A stretch of DNA of 64,000 nt from Pelosinus fermentans (GTDB lineage: Bacteria; Bacillota; Negativicutes; DSM-13327): the NCBI GenBank assembly GCA_002434245.1, contig DJJR01000026.1:62001-126000 (forward strand), given 5' to 3'. How positions within the stretch are numbered: the stretch's first letter is position 1; the number at the start of each line of letters is the position of its first letter. Shown here piece after piece: positions 42,969-54,016 of this stretch. The translations under genes and the position numbers were made by a program. The notes under the pieces were generated by a model. It was not told where the DNA came from, did not search any database, and saw nothing but the letters and a program-made list of their open reading frames with translations.

Positions 42969-44642
42969 GTGAAGATCAAAACAAAATTAATTATAGGATA
43001 TACTGTTTTATCATGTTTAGTTATTGCTGTAACCATATCTTCCATTTACGGATTTAAAAATTTACAAACTGCCTATGAGACAATTACCAACCATTCAGAC
43101 GTTACGGTGATTCATTTGCGGGAGATACAATTTTATTTTACCGGACAAGCCAATGATGAACGCGGATTCTTGCTAACTGGCAGTCAGGAATTTCGCAAGG
43201 AAATCGGCGAAAAATCCGACAATATAAAAAAACGTGTCCTATTGCTTCAAGGACTGATTATGACAAAGGAACAACAAGAGCTATTGAGTAAGATTGATGC
43301 CGCACACACTCGTTTTACGCAAAGCAATTATTCTGTAATGGATCTTTATTCAGCTGGACATATAGAAGAAGCGAAGCAAATGTCATTTGGAGATGGTCGA
43401 AAAACTCGCAAAGATCTGGAGACCGCTTTTAATCAGTTGGTAACATTTACGTTGGAAAAGGCTGCTGATCAAAAACAGCAGGCTCAGGAGCTGGCGAAGA
43501 ACATTATGATTGGCATACTAATCGCTTCAGCTATTGCAATTAGTATCGGTATTCTATTAGGTCTCTACATGGCACGTACCATAACGAAACCGATCATTCA
43601 AATGACGGATCATATGGTAAGAGGTGATTTGAATTTTGCTGCGAATGTTACGTCTGCAGATGAAGTTGGTCATTTAATTCGGGCCTTTGACAAAATGATA
43701 ACAACTTTGCGTTCTATGGTTATGGGTGTACAAGCGAATGCAGAACAAGTTGCTGCTTCGGCGGAAGAATTGACAGCTAGTGCCGAAGAATCTGCCCATG
43801 CAGTCAATCAGGTTGCCACCTCTATTACAGAGGTGGCCCAGGGATCGGATGAGCAAGTCACGATTGTGAATGAAAACATAGCGGGTATTGAGCAGTTAGC
43901 TGCCAGCATTGGGCAGGTTGCTGTTAAAACGAATCAGGTATCTTTCAATGCCCAGCAGGCTGCTATTTCTGCGAAATCAGGGAGCAATGCTATTGAGGCT
44001 GCTATGAATCAAATGCTGCAAGTGGAACAGTCTACGGTCAAATCGGCAGAAGTTATTGCTAAATTAGGAGGGCACTCTCAGGAAATTGGGCAGATTGTCG
44101 ATGCCATTGCCAGTATTGCGGGGCAAACCAATCTTCTTGCTCTCAATGCTGCTATTGAAGCCGCAAGGGCAGGGGAACATGGCAGAGGCTTTGCGGTTGT
44201 TGCCGAAGAAGTACGAAAACTGGCAGAACAGTCCCAGCATGCTACCAAAGAGATTGGGGATCTCATTCATGAAATTCAGGGAGATACTGATGAAGCAGTG
44301 CAGGCTATGCGGATTGGCTCGCAAGAAGTGCAAAAAGGCAATACAGTGGTCAATCTAGCAGGACGGTCTTTTAACGAAATTGCTGGTTCAGTGGATCAGG
44401 TTTCTTCCCAGATGCAGGACATTTCAGCATTCACCCAACAAATTGTTGAAAAGAGCCAGCGGATTGTTGCCTCCATCGGTAACATCGCTGCGATTAGCAA
44501 GGAAAATGCCAGTCGAACCCAAACTGCATCGGCAGCAACAGAGGAGCAATCCGCATCACTAGAAGAAATTGCTTCTTCCAGCCAAGTATTGGCAAAGTTG
44601 GCTGAAGAACTGCAACGTTCTATTTCTCACTTTAAAAATTAA
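42969..44642 (+). CDS. Methyl-accepting chemotaxis protein
   Basis: 557 residues from a GTG with GAGGAGAATT upstream. Two transmembrane helices (residues 8-28 and about 178-200) enclose a roughly 150-residue periplasmic helical sensor ([18 protein letters not shown] suggests a CHASE3/four-helix-bundle type). A HAMP domain ([13 protein letters not shown]) leads to the signalling rod with the hairpin tip [19 protein letters not shown] and [20 protein letters not shown]. The ligand is unknown. No che genes are in the window. A strong terminator follows. Confidence 0.95.
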   Translation: MKIKTKLIIGYTVLSCLVIAVTISSIYGFKNLQTAYETITNHSDVTVIHLREIQFYFTGQANDERGFLLTGSQEFRKEIGEKSDNIKKRVLLLQGLIMTKEQQELLSKIDAAHTRFTQSNYSVMDLYSAGHIEEAKQMSFGDGRKTRKDLETAFNQLVTFTLEKAADQKQQAQELAKNIMIGILIASAIAISIGILLGLYMARTITKPIIQMTDHMVRGDLNFAANVTSADEVGHLIRAFDKMITTLRSMVMGVQANAEQVAASAEELTASAEESAHAVNQVATSITEVAQGSDEQVTIVNENIAGIEQLAASIGQVAVKTNQVSFNAQQAAISAKSGSNAIEAAMNQMLQVEQSTVKSAEVIAKLGGHSQEIGQIVDAIASIAGQTNLLALNAAIEAARAGEHGRGFAVVAEEVRKLAEQSQHATKEIGDLIHEIQGDTDEAVQAMRIGSQEVQKGNTVVNLAGRSFNEIAGSVDQVSSQMQDISAFTQQIVEKSQRIVASIGNIAAISKENASRTQTASAATEEQSASLEEIASSSQVLAKLAEELQRSISHFKN

Positions 44643-44670
44643 TGCATCTGTCTTAAGATAAACAGCAAGG

Positions 44671-44715
44671 AGGTCCGTCTCAAATTTTCACTTTGAGACG
44701 GACCTCTTATTTTGT
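44671..44715 (+). terminator. Terminator after the chemotaxis receptor
   Basis: AGGTCCGTCTCAAA pairs perfectly with TTTGAGACGGACCT (14 bp), then CTTATTTT. Confidence 0.85.
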
Positions 44716-44825
44716 GGTATAAGAATGTATCTGTTTTATTTTTATGTTTGTTTCAGGGGAAAAATTGATGTACTATAGTTTTTATAGGATCAAAGTAAGA
44801 TAATTTATAATTAGGGGGAATCGTT

Positions 44826-45845
44826 GTGGATATGAGAGAAGTAAGAGAAACTGCAAGGAAACAGATGATTGGTAAATGCCGGGTGTGTCCAGTTTGTAAT
44901 GGACGGGCTTGTGCGGGAGAAGTTCCCGGCATGGGGGGGACGGGGACAGGTGAAGCCTTTACTGAAAATGTACGGGCTCTTGCCAGGTTGAAGTTGAACA
45001 TGCGGGTCATACATGATGCCTTGCATCCTGACACAACAGTTGAAATGTTTGGTCAGCAGCTCAAAACTCCTATCATGGGAGCACCGATTACCGGTGCGGT
45101 GATTAATGCAGGGGAGGCATTGACAGAACTCAATATGGTTTCAGCTCTTGTAGAAGGCAGTCATTTGGCGGGAAGTATCGGATGGATTGGTGATCCGGCT
45201 AATCCTAGTATGTATGAGGATGGCTTAGCATCCATTCGCAGGGCCGGTCAAGGCATTGCTATCATAAAACCTCGCGTGGATAATCAGGAAATTATTGCGC
45301 TTTTTAAATTGGCTGAAAAAGCTGGTGCCATCGCATTGGGAACAGATCTTGACGGAGCAGGTCTAATTACCATGGCTTTAAAGGGGCAGCCGGTTGGTCC
45401 GAAAACTGCAGAACAGCTTAAAGAGTTGATACAATCTACTGCCCTGCCCTTTATTATCAAAGGAATTATGACGGTGGATGAGGCTGTTACATGTGTAGAA
45501 GTAGGAGCAAAGGCGATTGTCATCTCGAATCATGGAGGCAGGGTACTGGATCATACTCCTGGTGTGGCAGATGTACTGCCGGAAATTTCCAGGGCAGTAA
45601 GGGGGAAAATCACGATATTAGCTGATGGCGGGGTACGTTCTGGAGCCGATGTATTAAAATTACTGGCATTAGGGGCAGACGGAGTGTTAGTTGGCCGGCC
45701 ACTCATTATAGGGGCTTATGGCGGCGATGCAGAAGGTGTAAAAACCATTATTGATAAATATACCAGTGAATTAAAGGCTGCTATGATCTTAACAGGCTGT
45801 AAGAGCGTTAAAGAGATCCCTCCAGAGGTTTTATGGAATAAATAA
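44826..45845 (+). CDS. FMN alpha-hydroxy-acid oxidase/dehydrogenase relative with N-terminal four-cysteine motif
   Basis: 339 residues from a GTG with TAGGGGGAATC upstream. The TIM barrel carries KGIMTVDEA, the catalytic-His loop ISNHGGRVLDH and the FMN phosphate sites LADGGVRSGADVLK and ALGADGVLVGRP, all typical of the LldD/glycolate-oxidase family. Before the barrel is CRVCPVCNGRAC (Cys18, 21, 24 and 29) and the loop PGMGGTGTGEAF. I recall this cysteine group from a clostridial subfamily of unknown substrate. It could bind iron-sulfur or zinc. No electron-transfer partner is adjacent. Substrate unknown. Confidence 0.82.
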   Translation: MDMREVRETARKQMIGKCRVCPVCNGRACAGEVPGMGGTGTGEAFTENVRALARLKLNMRVIHDALHPDTTVEMFGQQLKTPIMGAPITGAVINAGEALTELNMVSALVEGSHLAGSIGWIGDPANPSMYEDGLASIRRAGQGIAIIKPRVDNQEIIALFKLAEKAGAIALGTDLDGAGLITMALKGQPVGPKTAEQLKELIQSTALPFIIKGIMTVDEAVTCVEVGAKAIVISNHGGRVLDHTPGVADVLPEISRAVRGKITILADGGVRSGADVLKLLALGADGVLVGRPLIIGAYGGDAEGVKTIIDKYTSELKAAMILTGCKSVKEIPPEVLWNK

Positions 45846-45937
45846 TGGTTAATAGAGATAAATGTATTGGACGATAAGATTATGATATAAATTTCATAAA
45901 TCGTAGAAAATGCCAATATATAAGAGCATGTTGTTGT

Positions 45938-45962
45938 ACCGCCCGTAAGGGCGGTTATTTTT
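45938..45962 (+). terminator. Terminator before the kdp operon
   Basis: ACCGCCC pairs with GGGCGGT around GTAA, then TATTTTT. Confidence 0.75.
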
Positions 45963-45970
45963 CTGATATT

Positions 45971-46036
45971 TTTACATTATCTTTACATCCTTGCAGTCTT
46001 TCTTGACACCTTCTTTATAGGAAATGGGGTTACAAT
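45971..46036 (+). promoter_or_regulatory. kdp control region with phased direct repeat
   Basis: TTTACAT occurs at 45971-45977 and again at 45982-45988, 11 bp apart, the spacing for an OmpR-family dimer such as KdpE. Downstream are TTGACA (46003) and TACAAT (46031-46036), too far apart (22 bp) for a normal promoter, which fits activator dependence. No ydaO-type c-di-AMP riboswitch was seen. Confidence 0.5.
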
Positions 46037-46073
46037 GATCCTGTAAGAGGATTTTGATAGGAGGCTGGTAGTT

Positions 46074-46160
46074 GTGATCGATTTATGGATAGCAGGCTTA
46101 ATATCCCTAGGTCTATTTATGTATCTTATATATGCATTATTAAAACCGGAGGAGTTTTAG
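46074..46160 (+). CDS. kdpF: KdpF, small subunit of the potassium-transporting ATPase
   Basis: 28 residues from a GTG with TAGGAGGC upstream: a single hydrophobic helix (LWIAGLISLGLFMYLIYALL) ending KPEEF. KdpF stabilises the KdpABC complex in the inner membrane. It stops 2 bp before the kdpA start, whose ribosome site lies in the kdpF 3' end (CGGAGGAG). The size, the helix and the position before kdpA all match; it is easily missed by gene callers. Confidence 0.92.
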   Translation: MIDLWIAGLISLGLFMYLIYALLKPEEF

Positions 46161-46162
46161 AT

Positions 46163-47866
46163 ATGATTACAGATGTATTACTATTTATTATATTCTTTGT
46201 ATTGCTGCTTCTCATGGCTTGGCCTTTAGGGAAGTATATGGCAAAAGTCTATAGCGGTGAGAGAACAATGCTTGATACCATCTTTTTGCCAATCGAAAGG
46301 ACCTTATATCGTTTAACTGGAATTGATGCTGCCCAAGAGATGGATTGGCGGCAGTATGCTGGCGGACTCCTTATTTTCAACATAGTAGGGTTGGCTGCTG
46401 TGATGGTTATACAGGAATTACAGCCTATATTACCATGGAATCCAGAAGGAATGGCTTCAGTGCCTTGGGATTTAGCTTTTAATACAGCAGCTAGCTTTAT
46501 GACAAATACCAACTGGCAGGCTTATAGCGGCGAAACGACAATGAGTTATTTCACGCAGATGACAGCACTGACCGTACAAAATTTTTTTTCTGCAGCAACG
46601 GGTATGGCTGCTGCAGTTGCCCTAGTACGAGGTTTGGTTCGCAAGAATACAAAACATATCGGTAATTTCTGGTCTGATATGGTACGAAGTATCATCTGGA
46701 TTTTGCTGCCCTTATCCATTGTAGTCAGCATGGTGTTTGTGCAGCAGGGGGTAATACAAAATCTTTCACCTTATATGACAGTAGATACATTAGAAGGGGG
46801 GCGGCAGACAATTGCTATGGGGCCTGCAGCTTCCCAGGAAGCAATTAAATTATTAGGGACCAATGGCGGTGGATATTTCAATGCGAATTCGGCTCATCCT
46901 TTTGAGAACCCGACTCCCTTCACGAATTTAGTTCAGGCATTGAGCATTTTTCTTATTCCTTCAGCAATGGTATTTATGTTTGGGAATATGGTCAAGGATC
47001 GGCGTCAGGGATATGCAATAATGGCAGCGATGCTCTTACTATTTTCTGTAAGTCTTGGCGGTCTCTACGCGAGTGAACTCTATGGCAATCCGATAGCGGA
47101 GCATATGGGAGTGAGTGAGCCAGCGAATATGGAAGGGAAAGACATGCGCTTTGGCATAAATGGCTCCGCCTTATTTGCCGCTGTGACAACTGCAGCCTCT
47201 TGCGGGGCAGTAAATACTATGCACGACAGCCTTACACCTTTAGGCGGTATGATAACGATGCTGCAGATGATGTTAGGGGAAGTCGTAATCGGTGGTGTTG
47301 GTGCAGGTCTTTATGGCATGATGATGTTTGTTCTGCTGACCGTCTTTGTAGTAGGATTGATGGTTGGTCGTTCACCTGAGTATTTAGGTAAAAAAATTGA
47401 AGCAAAGGAAATGAAGATGGCGATTATCGCTATTTTGATCCCTGCAGTAACAGTGTTATTTGGCAGCGCTGTTTCTGTGACTGCCGATGCAGGTCTTGCT
47501 GGTATTAACAATGTTGGACCTCATGGTTTAAGTGAAATATTGTATGCCTTTGCCTCTGGGGCAGGTAATAACGGCAGTGCTTTTGCAGGGCTCAGTGCAA
47601 ATACCTTATATTACAATCTGATGACTGCAGCAGCGATGTTGATAGGACGATTTGGTGTGATTATACCCGTCTTGGTCATTGCTGGCAGCTTGGCAAAAAA
47701 AAGAGTATCATCTCCCGGACCTGGGACTTTTCCAACAACAGGACCATTGTTTGTTTTATTGTTAGCTGGAATTGTGGTCATGGTAGGAGCATTGACCTTT
47801 TTGCCAGCATTATCTTTAGGACCTATTATTGAACATTTATTAATGCTGCAAGGTGTGACTTTTTAA
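46163..47866 (+). CDS. kdpA: KdpA, potassium channel-like subunit
   Basis: 567 residues from the ATG at 46163, with CCGGAGGAG upstream; a longer frame to 46085 overlaps kdpF. Ten transmembrane helices, related to the K+ channel/Trk fold. Selectivity-filter regions include [20 protein letters not shown] and [17 protein letters not shown]; other filter loops are SFMTNTNWQ and [14 protein letters not shown]. It binds K+ and passes it through KdpB. Length (E. coli 557) is normal. Second gene of kdpFABCDE. Confidence 0.97.
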   Translation: MITDVLLFIIFFVLLLLMAWPLGKYMAKVYSGERTMLDTIFLPIERTLYRLTGIDAAQEMDWRQYAGGLLIFNIVGLAAVMVIQELQPILPWNPEGMASVPWDLAFNTAASFMTNTNWQAYSGETTMSYFTQMTALTVQNFFSAATGMAAAVALVRGLVRKNTKHIGNFWSDMVRSIIWILLPLSIVVSMVFVQQGVIQNLSPYMTVDTLEGGRQTIAMGPAASQEAIKLLGTNGGGYFNANSAHPFENPTPFTNLVQALSIFLIPSAMVFMFGNMVKDRRQGYAIMAAMLLLFSVSLGGLYASELYGNPIAEHMGVSEPANMEGKDMRFGINGSALFAAVTTAASCGAVNTMHDSLTPLGGMITMLQMMLGEVVIGGVGAGLYGMMMFVLLTVFVVGLMVGRSPEYLGKKIEAKEMKMAIIAILIPAVTVLFGSAVSVTADAGLAGINNVGPHGLSEILYAFASGAGNNGSAFAGLSANTLYYNLMTAAAMLIGRFGVIIPVLVIAGSLAKKRVSSPGPGTFPTTGPLFVLLLAGIVVMVGALTFLPALSLGPIIEHLLMLQGVTF

Positions 47867-47882
47867 CAAGGAGGAAAAAGCT

Positions 47883-49916
47883 ATGAGTACAAATTCAAAT
47901 GGTTTTAATAAAGAAATTCTGATAAAGGCCTGCCGTGAAGCTTTATATAAGTTGAATCCCAAAGTGCAGGTGCGAAATCCAGTCATGTTTATTGTATTGA
48001 TTGTCTCTTTGTTGACAACTGGGTTTGTATTGCGTGATTTATTTCAGGGAAGTGCGGGGAAAACATCTTTTGTCTTACAAATAACAGTATGGCTTTGGTT
48101 TACTGTATTGTTTGCCAATTTTGCCGAGGCGATAGCGGAAGGTCGGGGGAAAGCTCAGGCTCAGGCGTTAAGACGGACTCGTACACAAACACAGGCAAAA
48201 AAAATAATCCATGACAAACCTCAGGTGGTTGAGGCCGCCAGCTTAAGAAAAGGCGATATCGTATTGGTGGAGCCTGGTGATCTGATTCCCAGTGATGGAG
48301 AGGTTATTGAAGGAATGGCGACAGTGGATGAAAGTGCGGTAACTGGTGAATCAGCTCCTGTCATTCGTGAGTCGGGGGGCGATAAATCTTCCGTTACAGG
48401 TGGTACTCGGGTATTATCAGACTGGATTAAGGTACAAGTGACTGCAAATCCAGGAGAGACCTTTTTGGATCGTATGATTTCCCTGGTTGAAGGGGCAAAA
48501 CGCCAGAAAACCCCCAATGAAATTGCATTAACGATTTTATTGGTTGGCTTAACCATTGTATTCTTAGCAGCCGTGGTGACATTATATCCGTATGTCTGTT
48601 ACTCAGGAGTCAGCATTTCCATTACGGTTCTAGCCGCTTTACTGGTATGTTTGATTCCAACGACAATCGGCGGTTTATTAAGTGCCATTGGTATCGCAGG
48701 TATGGATCGGCTATTGAAACGTAATGTGCTGTCTATGTCTGGAAGAGCGGTAGAAGCGGCTGGAGATGTGGATGTATTAATGCTGGATAAAACAGGTACG
48801 ATTACCTTGGGTAACCGTATGGCCACTGATTTTATTCCCGCTGCAGGCGTTTCTATGGAGGATTTAGCTGATGCAGCACAGATGGCATCTTTAGCGGATG
48901 AAACACCGGAAGGTCGCAGTATTGTAGTATTAGCCAAGCAGAAATATAATTTACGGGAACGAGATTTAACGAAGTTAGAAGCGGAGTTTATTCCTTTTAG
49001 CGCTCACACGCGTATGAGCGGGGTAAATCTAAAAGATAAGGTAATACGCAAAGGTTCTGTGGATGCGATTCAAAAATATGTCAGAGAAAAGGGCAGTGAA
49101 TTGCCTGAAAATGTTAAGCTTTCCTGTGAAAGTATTGCTAAAAGCGGTGGCACACCTTTGGTCGTAGCGGAAGATTCTAAGGTGCTTGGAGCGGTTCACC
49201 TAAAAGACGTCATTAAAGGCGGCATTAAAGAGCGATTTAAAGAGCTTAGGCAAATGGGTATTAAGACCGTTATGATTACAGGGGATAATCCATTAACGGC
49301 TGCTGCTATTGCTGCAGAGGCTGGGGTAGATGATTTTATGGCAGAGGCTACTCCGGAAGGGAAGTTGGCTCTGATTCGAGAGTACCAGGAGAAAGGGATG
49401 TTAGTAGCCATGACTGGTGATGGTACCAATGATGCCCCGGCCTTGGCCCAAGCTGATGTAGGAGTTGCGATGAATAGCGGCACACAGGCAGCCAAAGAAG
49501 CTGGCAACATGGTAGATCTTGATAGTAACCCCACAAAGCTGATTGAAATCGTAGAAATTGGTAAACAACTATTGATGACTAGAGGGTCCTTGACGACATT
49601 TAGTATTGCGAATGATGTTGCTAAATATTTTGCCATCATTCCAGCACTGTTTTCCGCGGCCTATCCAGCATTTGAAGTGTTTAATATTATGGGATTATCC
49701 ACTCCGGAAAGTGCGATCTTGAGTGCTGTAATCTTTAATGCTTTGATTATTATCGCTTTGGTGCCTTTAGCGCTGAGAGGCGTAGCGTATCGACCCTTAG
49801 GTGCACATGTAATCCTGCAGCGGAACCTAATTATTTATGGCATTGGTGGTTTGGCAGCACCTTTTCTGGGTATCAAGTTAATTGATATATTGCTGGTTGC
49901 TTTGCATTTAGTATAA
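47883..49916 (+). CDS. kdpB: KdpB, P-type ATPase subunit
   Basis: 677 residues. Phosphorylation motif MLDKTGT with Asp302; actuator motif VTGESAP; nucleotide and hinge motifs MTGDNPLTA and [14 protein letters not shown]. Seven transmembrane helices. It hydrolyses ATP to power high-affinity K+ uptake with KdpA. ACAAGGAGG precedes the ATG, 14 bp after kdpA. Nothing abnormal. Confidence 0.97.
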   Translation: MSTNSNGFNKEILIKACREALYKLNPKVQVRNPVMFIVLIVSLLTTGFVLRDLFQGSAGKTSFVLQITVWLWFTVLFANFAEAIAEGRGKAQAQALRRTRTQTQAKKIIHDKPQVVEAASLRKGDIVLVEPGDLIPSDGEVIEGMATVDESAVTGESAPVIRESGGDKSSVTGGTRVLSDWIKVQVTANPGETFLDRMISLVEGAKRQKTPNEIALTILLVGLTIVFLAAVVTLYPYVCYSGVSISITVLAALLVCLIPTTIGGLLSAIGIAGMDRLLKRNVLSMSGRAVEAAGDVDVLMLDKTGTITLGNRMATDFIPAAGVSMEDLADAAQMASLADETPEGRSIVVLAKQKYNLRERDLTKLEAEFIPFSAHTRMSGVNLKDKVIRKGSVDAIQKYVREKGSELPENVKLSCESIAKSGGTPLVVAEDSKVLGAVHLKDVIKGGIKERFKELRQMGIKTVMITGDNPLTAAAIAAEAGVDDFMAEATPEGKLALIREYQEKGMLVAMTGDGTNDAPALAQADVGVAMNSGTQAAKEAGNMVDLDSNPTKLIEIVEIGKQLLMTRGSLTTFSIANDVAKYFAIIPALFSAAYPAFEVFNIMGLSTPESAILSAVIFNALIIIALVPLALRGVAYRPLGAHVILQRNLIIYGIGGLAAPFLGIKLIDILLVALHLV

Positions 49917-49952
49917 CAATGATCGAGTCAAATGCACGAAAGGAAGTTGAAT

Positions 49953-50537
49953 ATGATGTGGAAACAAATAATAAGCGTTTTGCGCTTACTAATCCTATTG
50001 ACGGTTATTACTGGTATCGTATATCCTTTGGCTGTGACAGGAGCAGCACAGACGCTTTTTTCTGAGCAAGCCAATGGTTCATTGGTTTATATACATGACA
50101 AACCAGCTGGCTCCAGCTTGCTGGGACAGAATTTTACAACAGCAGTGTATTTTCATGGTCGTCCATCTTCAGCAGGTGCAGAGGGATATGATGCCGCTGG
50201 ATCAGCAGGATCAAACCTGGGACCGACAAGTAAAAAGTTAGAGGATGCACTAAAGAGTAATATTGAGAAAATTCGCAATGAAGACCAGATTGCTGAAAGT
50301 TTTCCAATACCCTCTGATTTTGTCATGGCATCCGCTAGTGGTCTTGATCCTGATATATCACCAGAATCAGCCTATTTGCAGATCCAGCGCATTGCCAGTG
50401 AGCGAGGAATAGGGGAAAACGAGATAAGAGAGCTAATAACCAGCCATATACAGAGTAGACAATTTGGTTTCTTAGGTACAGATCGGATAAACGTGCTGGC
50501 GCTTAATATGGCACTGGATCGTTTGGCAGGTAAATAA
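49953..50537 (+). CDS. kdpC: KdpC, accessory subunit of the potassium ATPase
   Basis: 194 residues from the ATG at 49953 (GAAAGGAAG upstream; an ATG at 49932 has no site). One N-terminal transmembrane helix (LLILLTVITGIVYPLAVTG) and a periplasmic domain with GRPSSAGAEGYDAAGSAGSN and SASGLDPDISPESAYLQ, the family signatures. It contacts KdpA and stimulates turnover. It is the last transporter gene, 36 bp after kdpB and 39 bp before kdpD. Confidence 0.96.
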   Translation: MMWKQIISVLRLLILLTVITGIVYPLAVTGAAQTLFSEQANGSLVYIHDKPAGSSLLGQNFTTAVYFHGRPSSAGAEGYDAAGSAGSNLGPTSKKLEDALKSNIEKIRNEDQIAESFPIPSDFVMASASGLDPDISPESAYLQIQRIASERGIGENEIRELITSHIQSRQFGFLGTDRINVLALNMALDRLAGK

Positions 50538-50576
50538 TAAAAAAATCAATTCATTTACTATAATGGAGGCAATGAT

Positions 50577-53264
50577 ATGCCTGAGGAAAGCAAAGAAAAA
50601 AAACGTCCGGATCCCGATGTGCTGCTGGCAAAGTTAAATAAAGCAACCAGAGGCAATTTGACAGTGTTTCTAGGTGCCGCTGCGGGTGTTGGTAAAACGT
50701 ACACCATGCTTAAGACTGCTCATGAGATGCTGGCTTCTGGTGTGGATGTTGTGATTGGCTGGATAGAAACCCATAAACGTCAAGAGACAGAAAAAATGGC
50801 AGAGGGTTTACCTCGTTTGCCAGCAAAGGAAATTGAGTATCGAGGCAGAAGATTACATGAAATGGATATTGATGGAATATTGGAGCGCAAACCGAGAGTT
50901 GTGCTAGTTGATGAATTGGCCCATACTAATGTGGCTGGTTCTCGCCATGTCCGAAGATTTCAGGATGTTGAAGAAATATTAAATGCCGGTATTGATGTAG
51001 CTACAACAATTAATATTCAACATCTTGAAAGCCTAAATGATATTGTAGCTCAGATTACAGGGGTAACAGTACGGGAAACGGTGCCTGATAGTATTGTGGA
51101 ACAGGCTGATCAAGTACAGTTGATTGATATTCCACCCAATGAACTCATTAAAAGGCTGAAAGAAGGAAAAATTTATATGCCGCGTCAGGCGAAATTGGCG
51201 CTAAATAAATTTTTCCGTCCAGGGAATATTAATGCCCTGCGGGAATTATCTCTTCGTTTTACAGCCTACCGGGTGGATCAGGAATTAAATGAATACATGC
51301 AGGAACATGATATTTCGGGGCCTTGGCCAGCAGGTGAACGGGTAATGGTTTGTGTGAGTGCCAGCCCTTTTTCAGCTCAATTGATTCGAGCCGCTAGAAG
51401 ACTGTCTCGTGGTTTGCAGGCAGAATTATTGGCTGTACATGTTGATACACCAAGACGGTCAGGTGCTAGTGAAAGAGAACGGGATCGAATTTTTCGTAAT
51501 ATGCGCTTAGCTGAAGAATTAGGAGCAAAGACCATCAGTATTGTGGGTAAAGATCTGACAGAGGAAATTCTAAGGATGACAAGGGAACATAATGTTACCC
51601 ATTTGGTGGTTGGCAAGCCATTACGAGGGCGTCTGTGGGAATGGTTACATGGCGGTGCGGTGGTTGATAAACTCATTCGCTATAGCGGGGGGATTAACAT
51701 TCATGTTATCCAGGGGAATACCGAGGTAAAGGATGAGTCTAAAGTTAAAACCATAGCTCCGGCAAAAGTAATTGATTGGTGGCATTATATAGCAGGGCTA
51801 TTGATGATTATCGTAATGACGGCGGGGAATTGGTGGGGGCGTCATTATCTTGAACCAGTGCATTTTATGCTGCTGTATTTGTTGCCGGTACTCTTATCTG
51901 CAGTATGGTGGGGGAAAGGTCCATCCTATGTCACGGCATTATGCAGTGTGCTTTTTTTTGATTTTTTCTTTATTTCGCCAGTTTTTACTTTTAGTATATC
52001 TGATCTTCCTTATATGTGGAGTCTACCTCTTTTTCTCTTAGTTTCCTTTATTATCGGAGGACAGACTGAGAAACTGCGTGTAGAAGCAACGTTAGCCAGG
52101 CAGCGAGAAAAAACAACGGGAGCGTTATACTCTTTTAGCCGTGAAATTGCAGCTGTTGTAGATATTGGTGTAATCGTGGGTATTTTGGCAGAGCAGGTGT
52201 GGCAGACTTTAGATAAGTCAGTAGCTGTATTTTTACCCCAGGATGGAAAATTAGTACTAGCTGCAGAGGCTGGACCTGGAAAAATCGGTGAGGATGCTGG
52301 CGAAAAAGCAGTCGCGGTATGGGCATTTGAGCATTGTGAAATTGCCGGACATTGTACAGATACATTGCCAGGGGCCAGGTATATGTATTTGCCCTTAACA
52401 ACAAGTCAAAATACGGTTGGTGTGTTAGGTATTGAAATTCACGAGGAAATACTTACTTCTCCTCAAAAGCGATTAATGGAAGCTTGGGCAGGATTGGCAG
52501 CGATTGCCGTTGAAAGAGTAAAATTAGCGGAGCAAGCCAGGCAAGCAGCATTACTGGCTGAATCAGATCAGTTGCGTACTGCGTTATTTAATTCCATATC
52601 CCATGAATTGCGGACACCTTTGTCCTCTATTATTGGTGCTATATCTGGTTTAATAGATACAGAGGGTGTTTACTCTGCTAATGATAAAAAAGAATTGTTA
52701 GAAACGGTGAAAGAAGGAGCCGATCGCATGAACCGTTTGGTCATCAATCTTTTGGATACTGCCAGATTAGAAAGCGGTATGATGCAGCTTAAAAAAGAAT
52801 GGTGTGATATCGAAGACATTACTGGAACCGCTCTTAGACGAGTTGGGGAATGCATGAAGGAAAGGGCATTATTTGTGAATATAGCAGCGGATTTACCGAT
52901 GATAAAGGCTGATTATGTGCTTCTGGAACAGGTCATGGTGAATCTGCTGGATAATGCCTGTAAGTATTCTTTGCAAGGTAGTGAGATCGCCATTACTGCC
53001 ATTAAGGATAAAACTGCCATACAGGTATCAATAGCTGATCGAGGAGTCGGCATTCCAGCAGAAAATGTAATGCGGGTTTTTGATAAATTTTATCGGGTAG
53101 AGCAGCCTAAGAAGGTTAATGGAACAGGATTAGGTTTATCGATATGCAGGGGAATTATTGAAGCTCATAGTGGAACCATACAGGCTAAGAATCGGCCAGG
53201 AGGCGGTACGGTTATAACTTTTACTCTTCCATGGGAAGAGCAGCCGCCAATGTATATGGCATAG
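50577..53264 (+). CDS. kdpD: KdpD, potassium-responsive sensor histidine kinase
   Basis: 895 residues, full length. Domains: KdpD ATP-binding domain (GAAAGVGKTYTML near residue 34; LVDELAHTNVAGSRH), universal-stress-protein-like domain (VMVCVSASPFSAQLIRAARR), four transmembrane helices (about 400-500), a GAF domain, then HisKA (ISHELRTPLSSIIGA, His near residue 675) and HATPase (DNACKYS, DRGVGIP, GTGLGLSI). It senses low K+ or osmotic stress and phosphorylates KdpE. ATGGAGGCA precedes the ATG. Confidence 0.96.
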   Translation: MPEESKEKKRPDPDVLLAKLNKATRGNLTVFLGAAAGVGKTYTMLKTAHEMLASGVDVVIGWIETHKRQETEKMAEGLPRLPAKEIEYRGRRLHEMDIDGILERKPRVVLVDELAHTNVAGSRHVRRFQDVEEILNAGIDVATTINIQHLESLNDIVAQITGVTVRETVPDSIVEQADQVQLIDIPPNELIKRLKEGKIYMPRQAKLALNKFFRPGNINALRELSLRFTAYRVDQELNEYMQEHDISGPWPAGERVMVCVSASPFSAQLIRAARRLSRGLQAELLAVHVDTPRRSGASERERDRIFRNMRLAEELGAKTISIVGKDLTEEILRMTREHNVTHLVVGKPLRGRLWEWLHGGAVVDKLIRYSGGINIHVIQGNTEVKDESKVKTIAPAKVIDWWHYIAGLLMIIVMTAGNWWGRHYLEPVHFMLLYLLPVLLSAVWWGKGPSYVTALCSVLFFDFFFISPVFTFSISDLPYMWSLPLFLLVSFIIGGQTEKLRVEATLARQREKTTGALYSFSREIAAVVDIGVIVGILAEQVWQTLDKSVAVFLPQDGKLVLAAEAGPGKIGEDAGEKAVAVWAFEHCEIAGHCTDTLPGARYMYLPLTTSQNTVGVLGIEIHEEILTSPQKRLMEAWAGLAAIAVERVKLAEQARQAALLAESDQLRTALFNSISHELRTPLSSIIGAISGLIDTEGVYSANDKKELLETVKEGADRMNRLVINLLDTARLESGMMQLKKEWCDIEDITGTALRRVGECMKERALFVNIAADLPMIKADYVLLEQVMVNLLDNACKYSLQGSEIAITAIKDKTAIQVSIADRGVGIPAENVMRVFDKFYRVEQPKKVNGTGLGLSICRGIIEAHSGTIQAKNRPGGGTVITFTLPWEEQPPMYMA

Positions 53265-53300
53265 TATTTTCTTAGTTTGCATAAGGCAGGTGATAGAAGG

Positions 53301-53990
53301 ATGGAAAAAGGGATACGAGTTTTAGTGATTGATGATGAGCCTCCGATTAGGAGGCTGCTCAAAGTATCTCTATCTGCTTATGGCTATGAGATTGATGAAT
53401 GTCATAATGGAAAAGATGGGATCAATCGAACGGCTGTATTTAAACCTGATTTGATTCTCTTGGATTTAGGATTGCCAGATATGGATGGAAAAGCCGTGGT
53501 TGAGATCATTCGTGAATGGTCAAAGGTACCTATTATTATCCTAAGTGCCCGGGATCAGGAAAATGAAAAAATTGCCGCCCTGGATGCAGGGGCAGATGAT
53601 TATGTCACTAAACCTTTCGGTATGGGAGAGTTGCTTGCTCGCTTGCGTGTCGCTCTACGCCATGGGATAACGAATGAAGGTTCTTCCGTAATTATTTGTG
53701 GTGATTTAGCAATTGATTTGATAGCGCGTAGTGTAACTTGTGGTGGCAAAGAAATAAAACTGACACCTACAGAGTATGAAATATTAAAGGTTTTGGCTCA
53801 AAATATTGGCAGGGTACTGACACATAAACAATTATTAAAATCAGTTTGGGGTACAGCTTATCATGAGGATACTCATTATATTAGAGTATATATTGGGCAG
53901 CTCAGGCGTAAAGTAGAGCCCAATCCGTCTCAGCCTAAATACATTATCACAGAATCCGGTGTTGGCTATCGTTTAATGTCTGATAAATAA
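53301..53990 (+). CDS. kdpE: KdpE, OmpR-family response regulator
   Basis: 229 residues from the ATG at 53301 with AGGTGAT upstream; a TTG at 53277 would be too close to kdpD and lacks a site. Receiver with VIDDEPP, LILLDLGLPDMDG (phospho-Asp near 51) and VTKPFG; C-terminal winged helix with ELTPTEYEIL-like KLTPTEYEILKVLAQNIGRV. It activates the kdp genes; the 11-bp-phased TTTACAT repeat at 45971 is its plausible site. Last gene of the operon, followed by a terminator. Confidence 0.96.
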   Translation: MEKGIRVLVIDDEPPIRRLLKVSLSAYGYEIDECHNGKDGINRTAVFKPDLILLDLGLPDMDGKAVVEIIREWSKVPIIILSARDQENEKIAALDAGADDYVTKPFGMGELLARLRVALRHGITNEGSSVIICGDLAIDLIARSVTCGGKEIKLTPTEYEILKVLAQNIGRVLTHKQLLKSVWGTAYHEDTHYIRVYIGQLRRKVEPNPSQPKYIITESGVGYRLMSDK

Positions 53991-54016
53991 CTTCCACAAA
54001 AATGTGGAAGTTTTTT
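53989..54016 (+). terminator. Terminator of the kdp operon
   Basis: AACTTCCACA pairs with TGTGGAAGTT around AAAA, then TTTT; it overlaps the kdpE stop codon. Confidence 0.88.

Noticed and set aside
45846-46073. ydaO-type c-di-AMP riboswitch before kdp
   Set aside because: The region has only a small terminator and the direct repeat; no matching conserved sequence was seen.
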